Shown here in pieces: positions 24,782 to 32,547 of a stretch of DNA of 64,000 nt. Each line of letters starts with the position of its first letter. The first letter of the stretch is position 1. The DNA lies in contig CAMSQM010000002.1 in NCBI GenBank assembly GCA_947062675.1, forward strand, positions 1 through 64,000, given 5' to 3'. Under the pieces are notes generated by a model. It was not told the origin of the DNA. It was given only the letters and a program-made list of their open reading frames with translations, and searched no databases. The position numbers were made by a program, and so were the translations under genes. This DNA is from an uncultured Roseburia sp. GTDB lineage: Bacteria > Bacillota > Clostridia > Lachnospirales > Lachnospiraceae.

Positions 24782-26509
24782 TCACCTTTCCTCACAGGGG
24801 ATGTGGATATCCACGATCGCACCGCCCAGCGGGCTGTTGTCAAAATAAATCTCACCCTTTTTCCCGTAATAATACCGGAACCGTTTCAGGCAGTTGGTAA
24901 TCCCCACATGATCTCCCCCGTCTGAAATACTCTTTCCATCCTGCAGTCTGGAAAGGATCTCCTCCGGAAATCCTTTCCCTGTATCCGAAATATAGAGATT
25001 GACATACTTCCCCTCCTCGCGGTCTTCGGGGAAAACCGTGACGGAAATCAGAATTTTTTCCTCCAGCGTCAGCGCGTGCTTCGCAGCATTCTCGACAAAC
25101 ACCTGGATCAGAAATGGAAAAATCGCGGCATTTTCCACTTCTCTGTGCACTTCCACATAATAATCAAAACTCTCCGGATAGCGCAGAAGCAGAATTTTCA
25201 GGTAGTTCCCGCAGTGCTCTGTCTCCGCCAGAACCGGCACCAGGTCGCTCGTATTCCGGAATATATAAGTCAGATAATCCGCCGTGATACTGCTCATCCT
25301 GCGCGCATGATCATACTGGCCGAAATCTATCATACTGTAAATAAAGTTCAGACAGTTCAGGTAAAAATGCGGACGGATCTGCAGTTTGAGATAATCCATC
25401 TCCACTTTCTGCTTCTCAAGCTCATGCTCATAGAGCGTGATCTTTAAACGCCGGATCTGGTGAAGCATATGCCGGAATTTATCGTCGATCTGTTCCAGTT
25501 CCAGAAGATTGCCCTCCGTCAGCCGGAACTCATACTCCCCCTCATCATACTTTTCCAGATTCTGGGTAAACAGCTGCATGGGTCTTAAAATATTTCTCCG
25601 CAGATACAGCAGGATCAGGGCGCTTGAGAGGATCAGAATCGCCGCCACCGCCACAAGCACGACAATACTTCCCATCATCACATCCCACATCCGCTCCCCC
25701 GATATCTGCATCTGAATCCGGAACGGCGCCTGGGAAAGCTGTTTTTCTATGGAAAAGCGCGTGTCGCCGGATGTTTCCCGCGCATACTCTCCCATGCCAT
25801 CCGAGATTCCCCGGCTTGTGAGGATTCCGACAATCTTTCCGTCCCCGTCCACCAGCCGCACATACCCGCTGCTGCCCGCAATCAGCGCGGAAAACGGCTG
25901 TAAAATACTCTTCGCGCTGACATAACACCCCAGATATACCTCCCGGTTCTGCGCGATTTTACACATATAATTCTCACCGCCGCTGGTGATAATATTCCAT
26001 TTTTTCTTTACGGAATATGAGGTATCTTCCATATTCCGTATCTGGGCGAGCACGGCTCCCTTTATCTCAGGGGACGGGACATAGCTCCCGTCGGGGCCGA
26101 TGCTCAGCTGATAATACTCGTCCCGCTGCGCGAGATAAAGGAAAAACTCATACTCCGTGCCGTACTCCCAGATCCCCGAAAGCATCATCTGGCGGAGTTC
26201 CGTAAGCGGATAATCCACAAACGGCTCCGCCAGCATCATCCCGACATACTTCCAGAACATGGACTCGGGCTGATTTTTTTCCATAATAGTGGAAAACAGA
26301 TTCCGGCTCACGCGCAGAAAGCGGTTATCCAGCTCATCCGTGTAGAGACCGGACATCTGATCCATCTCCCGGACTGCCCGCCTGCCCTCCCGCTCCAGCA
26401 GCACCGCGCTGCCGAATGTGTAGATGACCAGTGCAAACAGCAGCACCGCCAGTACCCATTTGACCTGCTGCGCCATCGTTCTCTGCTTTCTGTGTACCGG
26501 AATCTGCAT
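24782..26509 (-). CDS. YesM-type membrane sensor histidine kinase
   Basis: A 575-residue kinase. TM1 is at about 17-38, an extracellular sensor domain spans about 40-275, and TM2 is at about 280-305. A HAMP-like linker follows, then the His_kinase domain with the acceptor His381 in LQIRPHFYLNCLNFI. The ATPase part has VENAAKHAL (N box) and SDTGKGFP (G1). This layout is the LytS/YesM class, which usually senses an extracellular sugar or the liganded binding protein. AGGAGG precedes the ATG. It sits between the permease genes and its response regulator in one operon. Confidence 0.93.
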   Translation of the reverse strand: MQIPVHRKQRTMAQQVKWVLAVLLFALVIYTFGSAVLLEREGRRAVREMDQMSGLYTDELDNRFLRVSRNLFSTIMEKNQPESMFWKYVGMMLAEPFVDYPLTELRQMMLSGIWEYGTEYEFFLYLAQRDEYYQLSIGPDGSYVPSPEIKGAVLAQIRNMEDTSYSVKKKWNIITSGGENYMCKIAQNREVYLGCYVSAKSILQPFSALIAGSSGYVRLVDGDGKIVGILTSRGISDGMGEYARETSGDTRFSIEKQLSQAPFRIQMQISGERMWDVMMGSIVVLVAVAAILILSSALILLYLRRNILRPMQLFTQNLEKYDEGEYEFRLTEGNLLELEQIDDKFRHMLHQIRRLKITLYEHELEKQKVEMDYLKLQIRPHFYLNCLNFIYSMIDFGQYDHARRMSSITADYLTYIFRNTSDLVPVLAETEHCGNYLKILLLRYPESFDYYVEVHREVENAAIFPFLIQVFVENAAKHALTLEEKILISVTVFPEDREEGKYVNLYISDTGKGFPEEILSRLQDGKSISDGGDHVGITNCLKRFRYYYGKKGEIYFDNSPLGGAIVDIHIPCEER

Positions 26510-26565
26510 TCCATTCCTCCTGTATCTGTTTCATTTCAGACCGGACAGCGGCCTCCGGAAAGTGC

Positions 26566-27468
26566 TCAGCCCTTGACCGCCCCCAGAGTGATTCCCTCCG
26601 CAAAATACTTTTGCAGGAACGGATAAATAATAAACAGCGGAAGCATCGCTATAAACGCGATCGCCATGCGGATAGAGGTCGCCGGAAGCTTCGCCACCTC
26701 CGCCCCGATATTCCCGGCAACCTTGCCGCTTGCCAGATACTGGATATCGGTAATCATCTGGTTTAACAGGTTCTGAATACTGTAGAGCTTCTGTCCCTGG
26801 TTTCCTGACAAATAATATAAACCATTTGTCCAGTCATTCCAATAGCCCAGTCCTGAAAAAAGTCCCATTGTGATCAGAATCGGCTTTCCGAGCGGCAGCA
26901 CCAGAACGGAGAAGATTTTCAAATGCCCTGCCCCGTCGATCTTTGCCGCCTCGAACAGCGCTTCCGGAATATTGGTCGAAAAATAGCTCCGTATCATAAG
27001 CACATTGTTCGCGCTCAGCAGCAGGTTCGGCACAATCAGCGCCCAGACTGTGTTCTTGATATGCAGGTAATTGACATACATCAGGTAACTCGGAACGAGT
27101 CCTCCGTTAAAGAGCATCGTAAAAAAGATAAAAAAGGTCAGTGCCTTGCGGTGCGGCAGCGTCCTGACGGACAGCGGATATGCCAGCAGCGCGGACATCG
27201 CAAGATTCATCACGGTTCCGGTAATCGTCACAAAGATCGTCACCCCGTAAGCGCGCAGAATCTTCTCCCCCTGGCGGATAATATACTGGTACGCGTAAAA
27301 ACTGAATTTTTCCGGGAAAAATGAATACCCGTTCCGGATCAGCGTGTTCTCATCCGTGATGGAGGACATAAAGACCAGCACGAAAGGCAGGATGATGATG
27401 AGTGTGACCAGGATCATCACCAGATTAATACAAAACTGATACCGCTTGCTTTTCGATGAATTTGTCAT
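26566..27468 (-). CDS. ABC sugar permease, LplC type
   Basis: A 300-residue inner-membrane component of a carbohydrate ABC importer with six predicted helices. The cytoplasmic EAA loop is EALFEAAKIDGAGHLKIF near 198-215, which docks the ATPase. The C-terminus FLQKYFAEGITLGAVKG is highly typical of the LplC/YtcP subgroup. AGGAGG lies upstream of the ATG, 12 bp after the LplB-type gene. No ATPase gene is in the operon, which is usual in this subgroup, where a shared MsmX-type ATPase energises many importers. Confidence 0.93.
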   Translation of the reverse strand: MTNSSKSKRYQFCINLVMILVTLIIILPFVLVFMSSITDENTLIRNGYSFFPEKFSFYAYQYIIRQGEKILRAYGVTIFVTITGTVMNLAMSALLAYPLSVRTLPHRKALTFFIFFTMLFNGGLVPSYLMYVNYLHIKNTVWALIVPNLLLSANNVLMIRSYFSTNIPEALFEAAKIDGAGHLKIFSVLVLPLGKPILITMGLFSGLGYWNDWTNGLYYLSGNQGQKLYSIQNLLNQMITDIQYLASGKVAGNIGAEVAKLPATSIRMAIAFIAMLPLFIIYPFLQKYFAEGITLGAVKG

Positions 27469-27479
27469 GGCTTCTCCTC

Positions 27480-28403
27480 CTAAAACAGCGCCTGCTCTTT
27501 ATCGATCCTGCGCACCACCTGGTTGCTGAACATCACAATCGCAAATCCGACCAGCGACTGGTACACGCCCGCCGCGGAGGACATACTGATGTTTCCACGC
27601 TCAATCAGCGCGCGGTACACATAAGTGTCGATAACATTTGTCGTCGGGAACAGCACGCCGGAATTCATCGGAACCTGATAGAACAGTCCGAAATCCGAAT
27701 AGAATATCCGCCCGATGCTTAAAAGCAGCAGCGTGACAATCGTGGGCACGAGACAGGGAAGTGTGATCCGCGTGATCTCCTGCCACTTCGTCGCCCCGTC
27801 GAGACGGGCCGCCTCGTAAAATGACGGGTCGATGCCGATCAGGGACGCGATGTAAATCAGGCAGCCGTACCCCACGCCCTTCCAGCAGTTTGCAAAAATC
27901 AGGATAAACGGCCAGTACTTCGGCTCCTGATACCACTGAACCGGATCCAGGTGCAGCGCCGCAAGAATGGAATTGTTGATCAGACCGTTTTCCGAGCTCA
28001 GCAGCGCATAGACAATGTAGCTTAAGATTACCATGGACATCAGAAACGGCAGAAGAATCGCGCTCTGATAGAGCTTTTTCATCTTCGTGTTCCGGACCTC
28101 GCAGATTAAGATCGCGATTGCGATGCCCACCACCATATTCACAATAATAAATGCGACGTTGTACAACAGGGTATTGCGCGTGATCAGCCACGCATCTTTT
28201 GTCGCAAACAGAAATTTAAAATTTTCCAGACCTGCCCACGGGCTGCGCAGAATTCCCTCCGCAAAATTCAGTTTTTTAAAGGCGATCACGATCCCCGCCA
28301 TCGGAATATAATTGTTAATGAGAAGATACAGAAGGCCCGGCACCATCATCAGATACAGCGGCCAGTGTTCTTTATACGCCTTCAGGCGCGCATTTTTTTT
28401 CAT
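27480..28403 (-). CDS. ABC sugar permease, LplB type
   Basis: A 307-residue permease partner of LplC. It has HWPLYLMMVPGLLYLLINNYIP in the first helix, the EAA loop DPSFYEAARLDGATKWQEI near 205-223, and a C-terminus ending FSNQVVRRIDKEQALF, all typical of LplB/YteP. The start was set at ATG 28403, where GGAGG is five bases upstream; the open frame continues to 28478 but runs through an intercistronic hairpin. It is translated downstream of the binding-protein gene. Confidence 0.92.
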   Translation of the reverse strand: MKKNARLKAYKEHWPLYLMMVPGLLYLLINNYIPMAGIVIAFKKLNFAEGILRSPWAGLENFKFLFATKDAWLITRNTLLYNVAFIIVNMVVGIAIAILICEVRNTKMKKLYQSAILLPFLMSMVILSYIVYALLSSENGLINNSILAALHLDPVQWYQEPKYWPFILIFANCWKGVGYGCLIYIASLIGIDPSFYEAARLDGATKWQEITRITLPCLVPTIVTLLLLSIGRIFYSDFGLFYQVPMNSGVLFPTTNVIDTYVYRALIERGNISMSSAAGVYQSLVGFAIVMFSNQVVRRIDKEQALF

Positions 28404-28437
28404 ACATACCTCCATTTCCAGCCATCCGCTTTTGAAA

Positions 28438-28476
28438 GAAAGCTCCACACATAGTCCGTCTATATGTGGAGCTTTC
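28438..28476 (-). terminator. Intercistronic hairpin between binding-protein and permease genes
   Basis: Twelve perfect base pairs (28438-28449 with 28465-28476), one mismatch, then four more pairs around a 5-base loop. On the minus strand the following bases are TTTCAAAAG, a weak U tract. It starts four bases past the binding-protein stop. Such hairpins commonly protect the abundant upstream mRNA or terminate partially, so that more binding protein than permease is made. Confidence 0.75.
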
Positions 28477-28480
28477 ATTC

Positions 28481-30014
28481 TTATTTCTCAGCGAGCCATT
28501 TGTCAAACTGCTCCTGTTTTGCCGCTATAATCTCATCAATACCTGCCGCCTGAAGATCCTCCAGGAATTTCGGTATGTACTCCTCCGGATCTGCGGAACC
28601 ACTGTTGAGCGAACCTGCGTACTGTTTTACAACATTGGTCAGGGCCGCAATCTGGCTCTCATACGCAGAACCGTCAAAGTAGAAACCGAGCGCCTTTGAT
28701 TCCTTCGCAGAACTGTTAAACTCCTCCATTTTCTCCCAGAGCTGCGGGTCGGAGCCGGTCCACTTGTATGCGATAAACTGATTCGGCAGCTCCCAGCCAA
28801 GATTTAAGCTGTATCCGACATTGTCGATCGTGACGCCTTCCGGATAATTGATAATCCCGTTCTCCGCGTCCTCCAGCACGTAATCCACGCCTTCCTCGCC
28901 CCAGTTGATCAGGTTCATTACCTCCGGACTTCCGTAAATATAGTCGAGAACTTCCATCGCCTTCTGCGGGTTCTCGGAATTCTGTGCGATCGAGAAAATA
29001 ACACCGTTGTAGCTCTGCGCCATCTTGACCGGATAATCGCGGAACGGCACGATCTCAAAATCGTATCCCGTCGAGCTCTGGAACTCTACCGGCGTGCCCG
29101 GATGATATGCGAAAAACAGGGAAAATGCGTTTCCGGCCTTAAATACGGTTCTCCAGTTCTCCGTATTCGTCCCGGCATCCTGGTTGATATATCCCTTTTT
29201 GTACCAGTCATAGAGCATCGTCGTCGTGTCCTTATACCAGTCGCTCGCATAGAAATTCTCAATCGTTGTGCTGTTCTCCGGATCGAGCAGCGCGCCGAAC
29301 ACATTGCTGTCCGCCAGCGTGTCACACCCGTTCACACGGCTGAGCGGCGTATCGCCCTCATTGATTGAGAAGAGCATCGTCATGTCCGGCTCTCCCGCCT
29401 TCACAGTCTCATATACCGCCTCGAGATCTTTCGGCTCCTTAATCGACGCTGTGTCGATATTATATTTCTCCACCAGATCTTTCCGCATAAAAATTGCCGG
29501 AATGCTTCCCCGCTCAATCTGCGTCGGCACACCGTACAGGAATCCTTCCACACTGTTGCTCTTTAAGACATCCTCCCCGAAAATGTCTTTCAGGTTTGTC
29601 CCGTACTGGCTGATCAGATCGGACATATCCATGATCTGTCCGGAATGCATATACTGTACTGCATTCGTCGCATTTGTATAGAAAACGTCAATCTTCTCAT
29701 CGCCCGCGAGCATCAGCTGCAGCTGCTGGGTCGCACTCGCCCACGGAAGCACCACAAGGTCGAGACGCGCATTGAGCTCCTTCTCAAGAATCTCATTCAC
29801 TTTCTGCTCAATCCGCTCCTCGTCCGGCTGCTGCGTGCCATTTAACACCATCGTGACAGTGTAAGGTTCTCCGCCGGCGTCCGCTGCACCGGAGCCGCTC
29901 TCAGTACCCCCCCCCCACGCTGCCGCCGTCTCCGTTTCCTCCGCCTCCGCCGCATGCTGCCAGCGACACGGTCATGACCGCTGCAAGGATCCCTGCAACC
30001 AGTTTTTTCTTCAT
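28481..30014 (-). CDS. Lipoprotein extracellular sugar-binding protein (LplA type), out of frame at a G10 tract
   Basis: Solute-binding lipoprotein for the downstream LplB/LplC permease. The start at 30014 follows AGGAGG; the signal peptide MKKKLVAGILAAVMTVSLAAC has a lipobox ending at Cys21. After a Gly-rich linker, ten consecutive G (29907-29916) put the reading frame off by one and it stops at once. With nine G the frame joins the long body, which runs from about 29905 to 28481 and begins GTESGSGAADAGGEPYTV. The body has family-1 binding-protein features (VLPWASATQQLQLMLAGDEKIDVFY, VPTQIERGSIPAIFMRKDL). The total would be about 510 residues. Sequencing error, phase variation and decay all remain possible. 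I list it as one gene because the two parts are otherwise intact. Confidence 0.85.
29907..29916. repeat. Homopolymer of ten C (ten G on the coding strand)
   Basis: The run lies about 35 codons into the binding-protein gene, just after the lipidation site. Nine G would restore the frame. Tracts this long are prone to slip during replication and during sequencing. Confidence 0.9.
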
Positions 30015-30147
30015 AAAATCTTCCTCCTTTTTCTGAATTCCGTGATGTATACAGATTACCAGAAAATTCCGTATAACTTCTATAACTGATCCGACTAAAT
30101 GATAGCACTCATTTGACATTCTTTCCATCCCGCCCGGTCCCCGGGAC

Positions 30148-30176
30148 TTGCATTCGCCACCGGACTGGTGTAAAAT
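30148..30176 (+). promoter_or_regulatory. Promoter of the endonuclease/exonuclease/phosphatase-family gene
   Basis: -35 TTGCAT (30148-30153) and -10 TAAAAT (30171-30176) are separated by 17 bases. It lies in the 208-bp divergent gap with the binding-protein operon. I could not find an equally good promoter for that operon on the other strand. Confidence 0.6.
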
Positions 30177-30222
30177 CCACATAGATACACCATCACATAC
30201 CAAATGGAGGAAATGCTGCACT

Positions 30223-30978
30223 ATGAAACTGGTAACATTTAACATCCGCTGCGACTACGGGCAGGATGGCGAAAACTGCTTTGTACACCGCAAAGACCTG
30301 ATTCTGAAAACCATTGCGCGCGAGGCGCCCGACGTCCTCTGTTTTCAGGAAGTTGTGCCGCACGTCGCCGCCTGGCTGAAGGAAGCACTGACGGATTATT
30401 ACGTCATCGGATGCGGTCGGAGCGAAACACTGCGGGACGAGCAGGTCGCCATCGCATACCGCAGAGAGCGGATGAATCTGATCTCAATGGAGACTTTCTG
30501 GCTGTCCGAAACACCGGAAGTGCCCGGCTCGCGGTACCCGGATCAGAGTATCTGTCCCAGAACCTGCACGGAAGCCCTCTTCGAGGATCTGAAACATAAC
30601 ACCGTTTTCCGGCTCGTAAACACTCACCTCGACCACGTCGGCGTTCAGTCGCGCGCGCTCAGTTTCCGGCAGATTCTCGAAAAGCTGGAGAGGGAAACAT
30701 TTTTCCCACAGGCGCCCGTCATTATCACCGGGGATTTCAATGCACCGCCGGAGAGCGAAGAAATGCAGGTGATCCTTGATTATCCCGGATACTGCAACGC
30801 GACGGAAAATATCGGGATCACCTTCCACGATTTTGGAAAGGAAGAGAACGCAGAATTTATCGATCATGTGTTCCTTAAAGGCTGTACCTGCACCCGCGCT
30901 GTCAGGTGGATGGACCGTGAAGGAAATGTCTGGCTGTCCGATCATTATCCGGTCGAAGTAAGCATCACATTTCCGTAA
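30223..30978 (+). CDS. Endonuclease/exonuclease/phosphatase-family protein
   Basis: A 251-residue metal-dependent hydrolase of the DNase I-like fold, which includes nucleases, sphingomyelinases and inositol phosphatases. It starts KLVTFNIRCD (Asn metal region) and has LCFQEV (metal Glu), NTHLDHVG (catalytic His), TGDFNAPP (Asp/Asn pair) and the C-terminal SDHYPV with the general-base Asp-His. Without a signal peptide it is cytosolic, and its substrate is unknown. ATG 30223 has GGAGG about 12 bases upstream, rather far. It is divergent from the glycan operon; whether it is functionally connected is unclear. Confidence 0.9.
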   Translation: MKLVTFNIRCDYGQDGENCFVHRKDLILKTIAREAPDVLCFQEVVPHVAAWLKEALTDYYVIGCGRSETLRDEQVAIAYRRERMNLISMETFWLSETPEVPGSRYPDQSICPRTCTEALFEDLKHNTVFRLVNTHLDHVGVQSRALSFRQILEKLERETFFPQAPVIITGDFNAPPESEEMQVILDYPGYCNATENIGITFHDFGKEENAEFIDHVFLKGCTCTRAVRWMDREGNVWLSDHYPVEVSITFP

Positions 30979-30983
30979 TCCCT

Positions 30984-31011
30984 CCGGGGCCGGCATATCC
31001 GCCGGCCCCGG
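30984..31011. other. GC-rich hairpin between convergent genes, without U tract
   Basis: A perfect 11-bp stem CCGGGGCCGGC/GCCGGCCCCGG with a 6-base loop sits six bases after one stop and eight bases before the other. Neither strand has a T-run after the stem; on the plus strand AAAA follows. It may act as a weak bidirectional stop or as a 3'-end stabiliser. Confidence 0.6.
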
Positions 31012-31018
31012 AAAAGCG

Positions 31019-32395
31019 TCACTCTGTGCCGCCGCCCGGCACTTCCCCGTGTTCTGTTTGAAAATACGCGTCGATACTTTTCTTAATCTCCGGCGCTTTC
31101 GCGCTTTTCAGCAGATATCCCTGCGGCTTAAGGGGAAGCACCCTGCTTATTCCATCCCTGTCAACCCTCCCCGTCAGAAAGATCACCGGAATATCCTCAA
31201 ATGCTTTCTCGGACCGTATCATCTGAAGAACCTGCGCTCCGTCGCAGACCGGCATATTATAATCAAGCAGCACGAGATCCGGCTGCTCGAGCGTCATGCA
31301 CCTGATCGCAGAGATCCCCGAACCGGCCAGCGTCACCTGGTAGTCCTGCTGCAGCAGTCCCTTCATCGCCTGCCGGATCAGATCGGAATCATCGACCACG
31401 AGCAGTTTCTTTTTCCCACTGCCATGTTGTTTCTTTTCATTTTCCTTAAGATACTCCCGGATCTCCTCCATCTCTTCCTCCGGTCTGATAAACGCGCCCT
31501 CACCCTCCTGTTTCTGCGGCGTCATGGCACAGTAGGCAAAATATCCCGCACCCGTGTCATACAGCAGGCTGTACTGTGGAAGCCGGCTCTCAAATGTCCG
31601 CTCAAACTGTTCATACGTCAGCAGATTTTCTCCCGTCAGTATGTACTTCACAGTGTGCGGAAAGCGCTTCCGTATGCGCTCTGCAAAATGCCTTGCCGTA
31701 TACCTGGCGGCGTTCATCATCATATCGTTGAGGGTGTCGGACTGATCCCCGAGCATTTTTCCGATTGTGTCAACCAGAAGCTTTTCCTCAAAAACAAGAA
31801 TCACTTCGCGCTGCCTCCCGCCCCCGGCATCATAGGTCAGGCGGTAGTAAATTCCGTTCCCGAACTTCTCCCCGCCGTAGCACCCGCAGATCAGCTGTGC
31901 CCTGAGCTGAAACATATCTTCCAGAAGGCGCACAATGATCCTGCTGACGGCATCCTGCTCCTCCTCCGGCTGCAGATTTGCCCATTTTCCGGTGCCGTTT
32001 TCCACAATCGCGTGGTCCTCGGTCAGCGTGTGCCCGATCAGCCATCCGGCGCATACCCCCAGAAAATGCCGGACAGCCTCTTTCGAATAATCCGACCGCT
32101 CCAGCTCCCGTTCAAGCGCCGGAAGCGTCCGGAGACGAAAATCCTCGTGAAGACGTATATGCGTCTCCAGTTCCTGGTAGGAAATGGATTCCATATACGC
32201 TTCCTCCTCCTCAAAATGCCGGATCGCATGTTCCTTAAAATATTTGATTCCCTCATGACATCCCCACAGACTTTTATGCTCCTCCTCACTGAATGTAAAC
32301 AGTTTGTTCATAATCCGGAACAACTTCCTGTGCTCTCTGTCAATCTGTTCCACTCCTATATTAAACCTGTCTTCCCACACAAGCCGGTTTGCCAT
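31019..32395 (-). CDS. Bacteriohemerythrin fused to a CheX-like domain and a receiver domain
   Basis: A 458-residue three-part protein. Residues 1-135 form a hemerythrin domain with diiron ligands His22, His60, Glu64, His79, His83, His122 and Asp127, which should bind oxygen or sense redox state. Residues about 150-300 resemble a CheX-type chemotaxis phosphatase domain (GEKFGNGIYYRL..., then MLGDQSDTLNDMMMNAARYTARHF); this call is tentative. Residues about 330-450 are a receiver domain with LLVVDDSD and the phospho-acceptor Asp378 in LVLLDYNMP. There is no DNA-binding domain. It lies downstream of, and co-oriented with, a chemoreceptor gene, suggesting a link between oxygen and chemotaxis-type signalling. 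GGAGG precedes the ATG. Confidence 0.85.
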   Translation of the reverse strand: MANRLVWEDRFNIGVEQIDREHRKLFRIMNKLFTFSEEEHKSLWGCHEGIKYFKEHAIRHFEEEEAYMESISYQELETHIRLHEDFRLRTLPALERELERSDYSKEAVRHFLGVCAGWLIGHTLTEDHAIVENGTGKWANLQPEEEQDAVSRIIVRLLEDMFQLRAQLICGCYGGEKFGNGIYYRLTYDAGGGRQREVILVFEEKLLVDTIGKMLGDQSDTLNDMMMNAARYTARHFAERIRKRFPHTVKYILTGENLLTYEQFERTFESRLPQYSLLYDTGAGYFAYCAMTPQKQEGEGAFIRPEEEMEEIREYLKENEKKQHGSGKKKLLVVDDSDLIRQAMKGLLQQDYQVTLAGSGISAIRCMTLEQPDLVLLDYNMPVCDGAQVLQMIRSEKAFEDIPVIFLTGRVDRDGISRVLPLKPQGYLLKSAKAPEIKKSIDAYFQTEHGEVPGGGTE

Positions 32396-32502
32396 ATTAT
32401 TCCTCCCTGTTATACAAAATATGCATTTCCCATAATACTTATTATATTATTTTCTGTGTTCCGCGTTACAGATCCTGCATATAATATGGCTTCCCGCATA
32501 AC

Positions 32503-32543
32503 AAAACCGGCAGAACATGGCGCTGCTCACCATGTTCTGCCGG
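32503..32543 (-). terminator. Terminator of the chemoreceptor gene
   Basis: A perfect 14-bp stem (32507-32520 with 32530-32543) is followed on the minus strand by TTTTGTTAT. It begins four bases after the stop. The hemerythrin gene downstream therefore probably has its own promoter in the AT-rich 32396-32502 gap, though I could not assign one. Confidence 0.9.
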
Positions 32544-32547
32544 TATA

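Noticed and set aside
29842..30108. Separate Arg-rich small gene overlapping the start of the binding-protein gene
   Set aside because: It is the third frame over the lipoprotein signal and Gly linker; Arg-rich repeats arise from the GGC/GGN codons.
30984..31011. Canonical bidirectional terminator
   Set aside because: The stem is strong but neither strand has a U tract after it, so it is recorded only as a hairpin.
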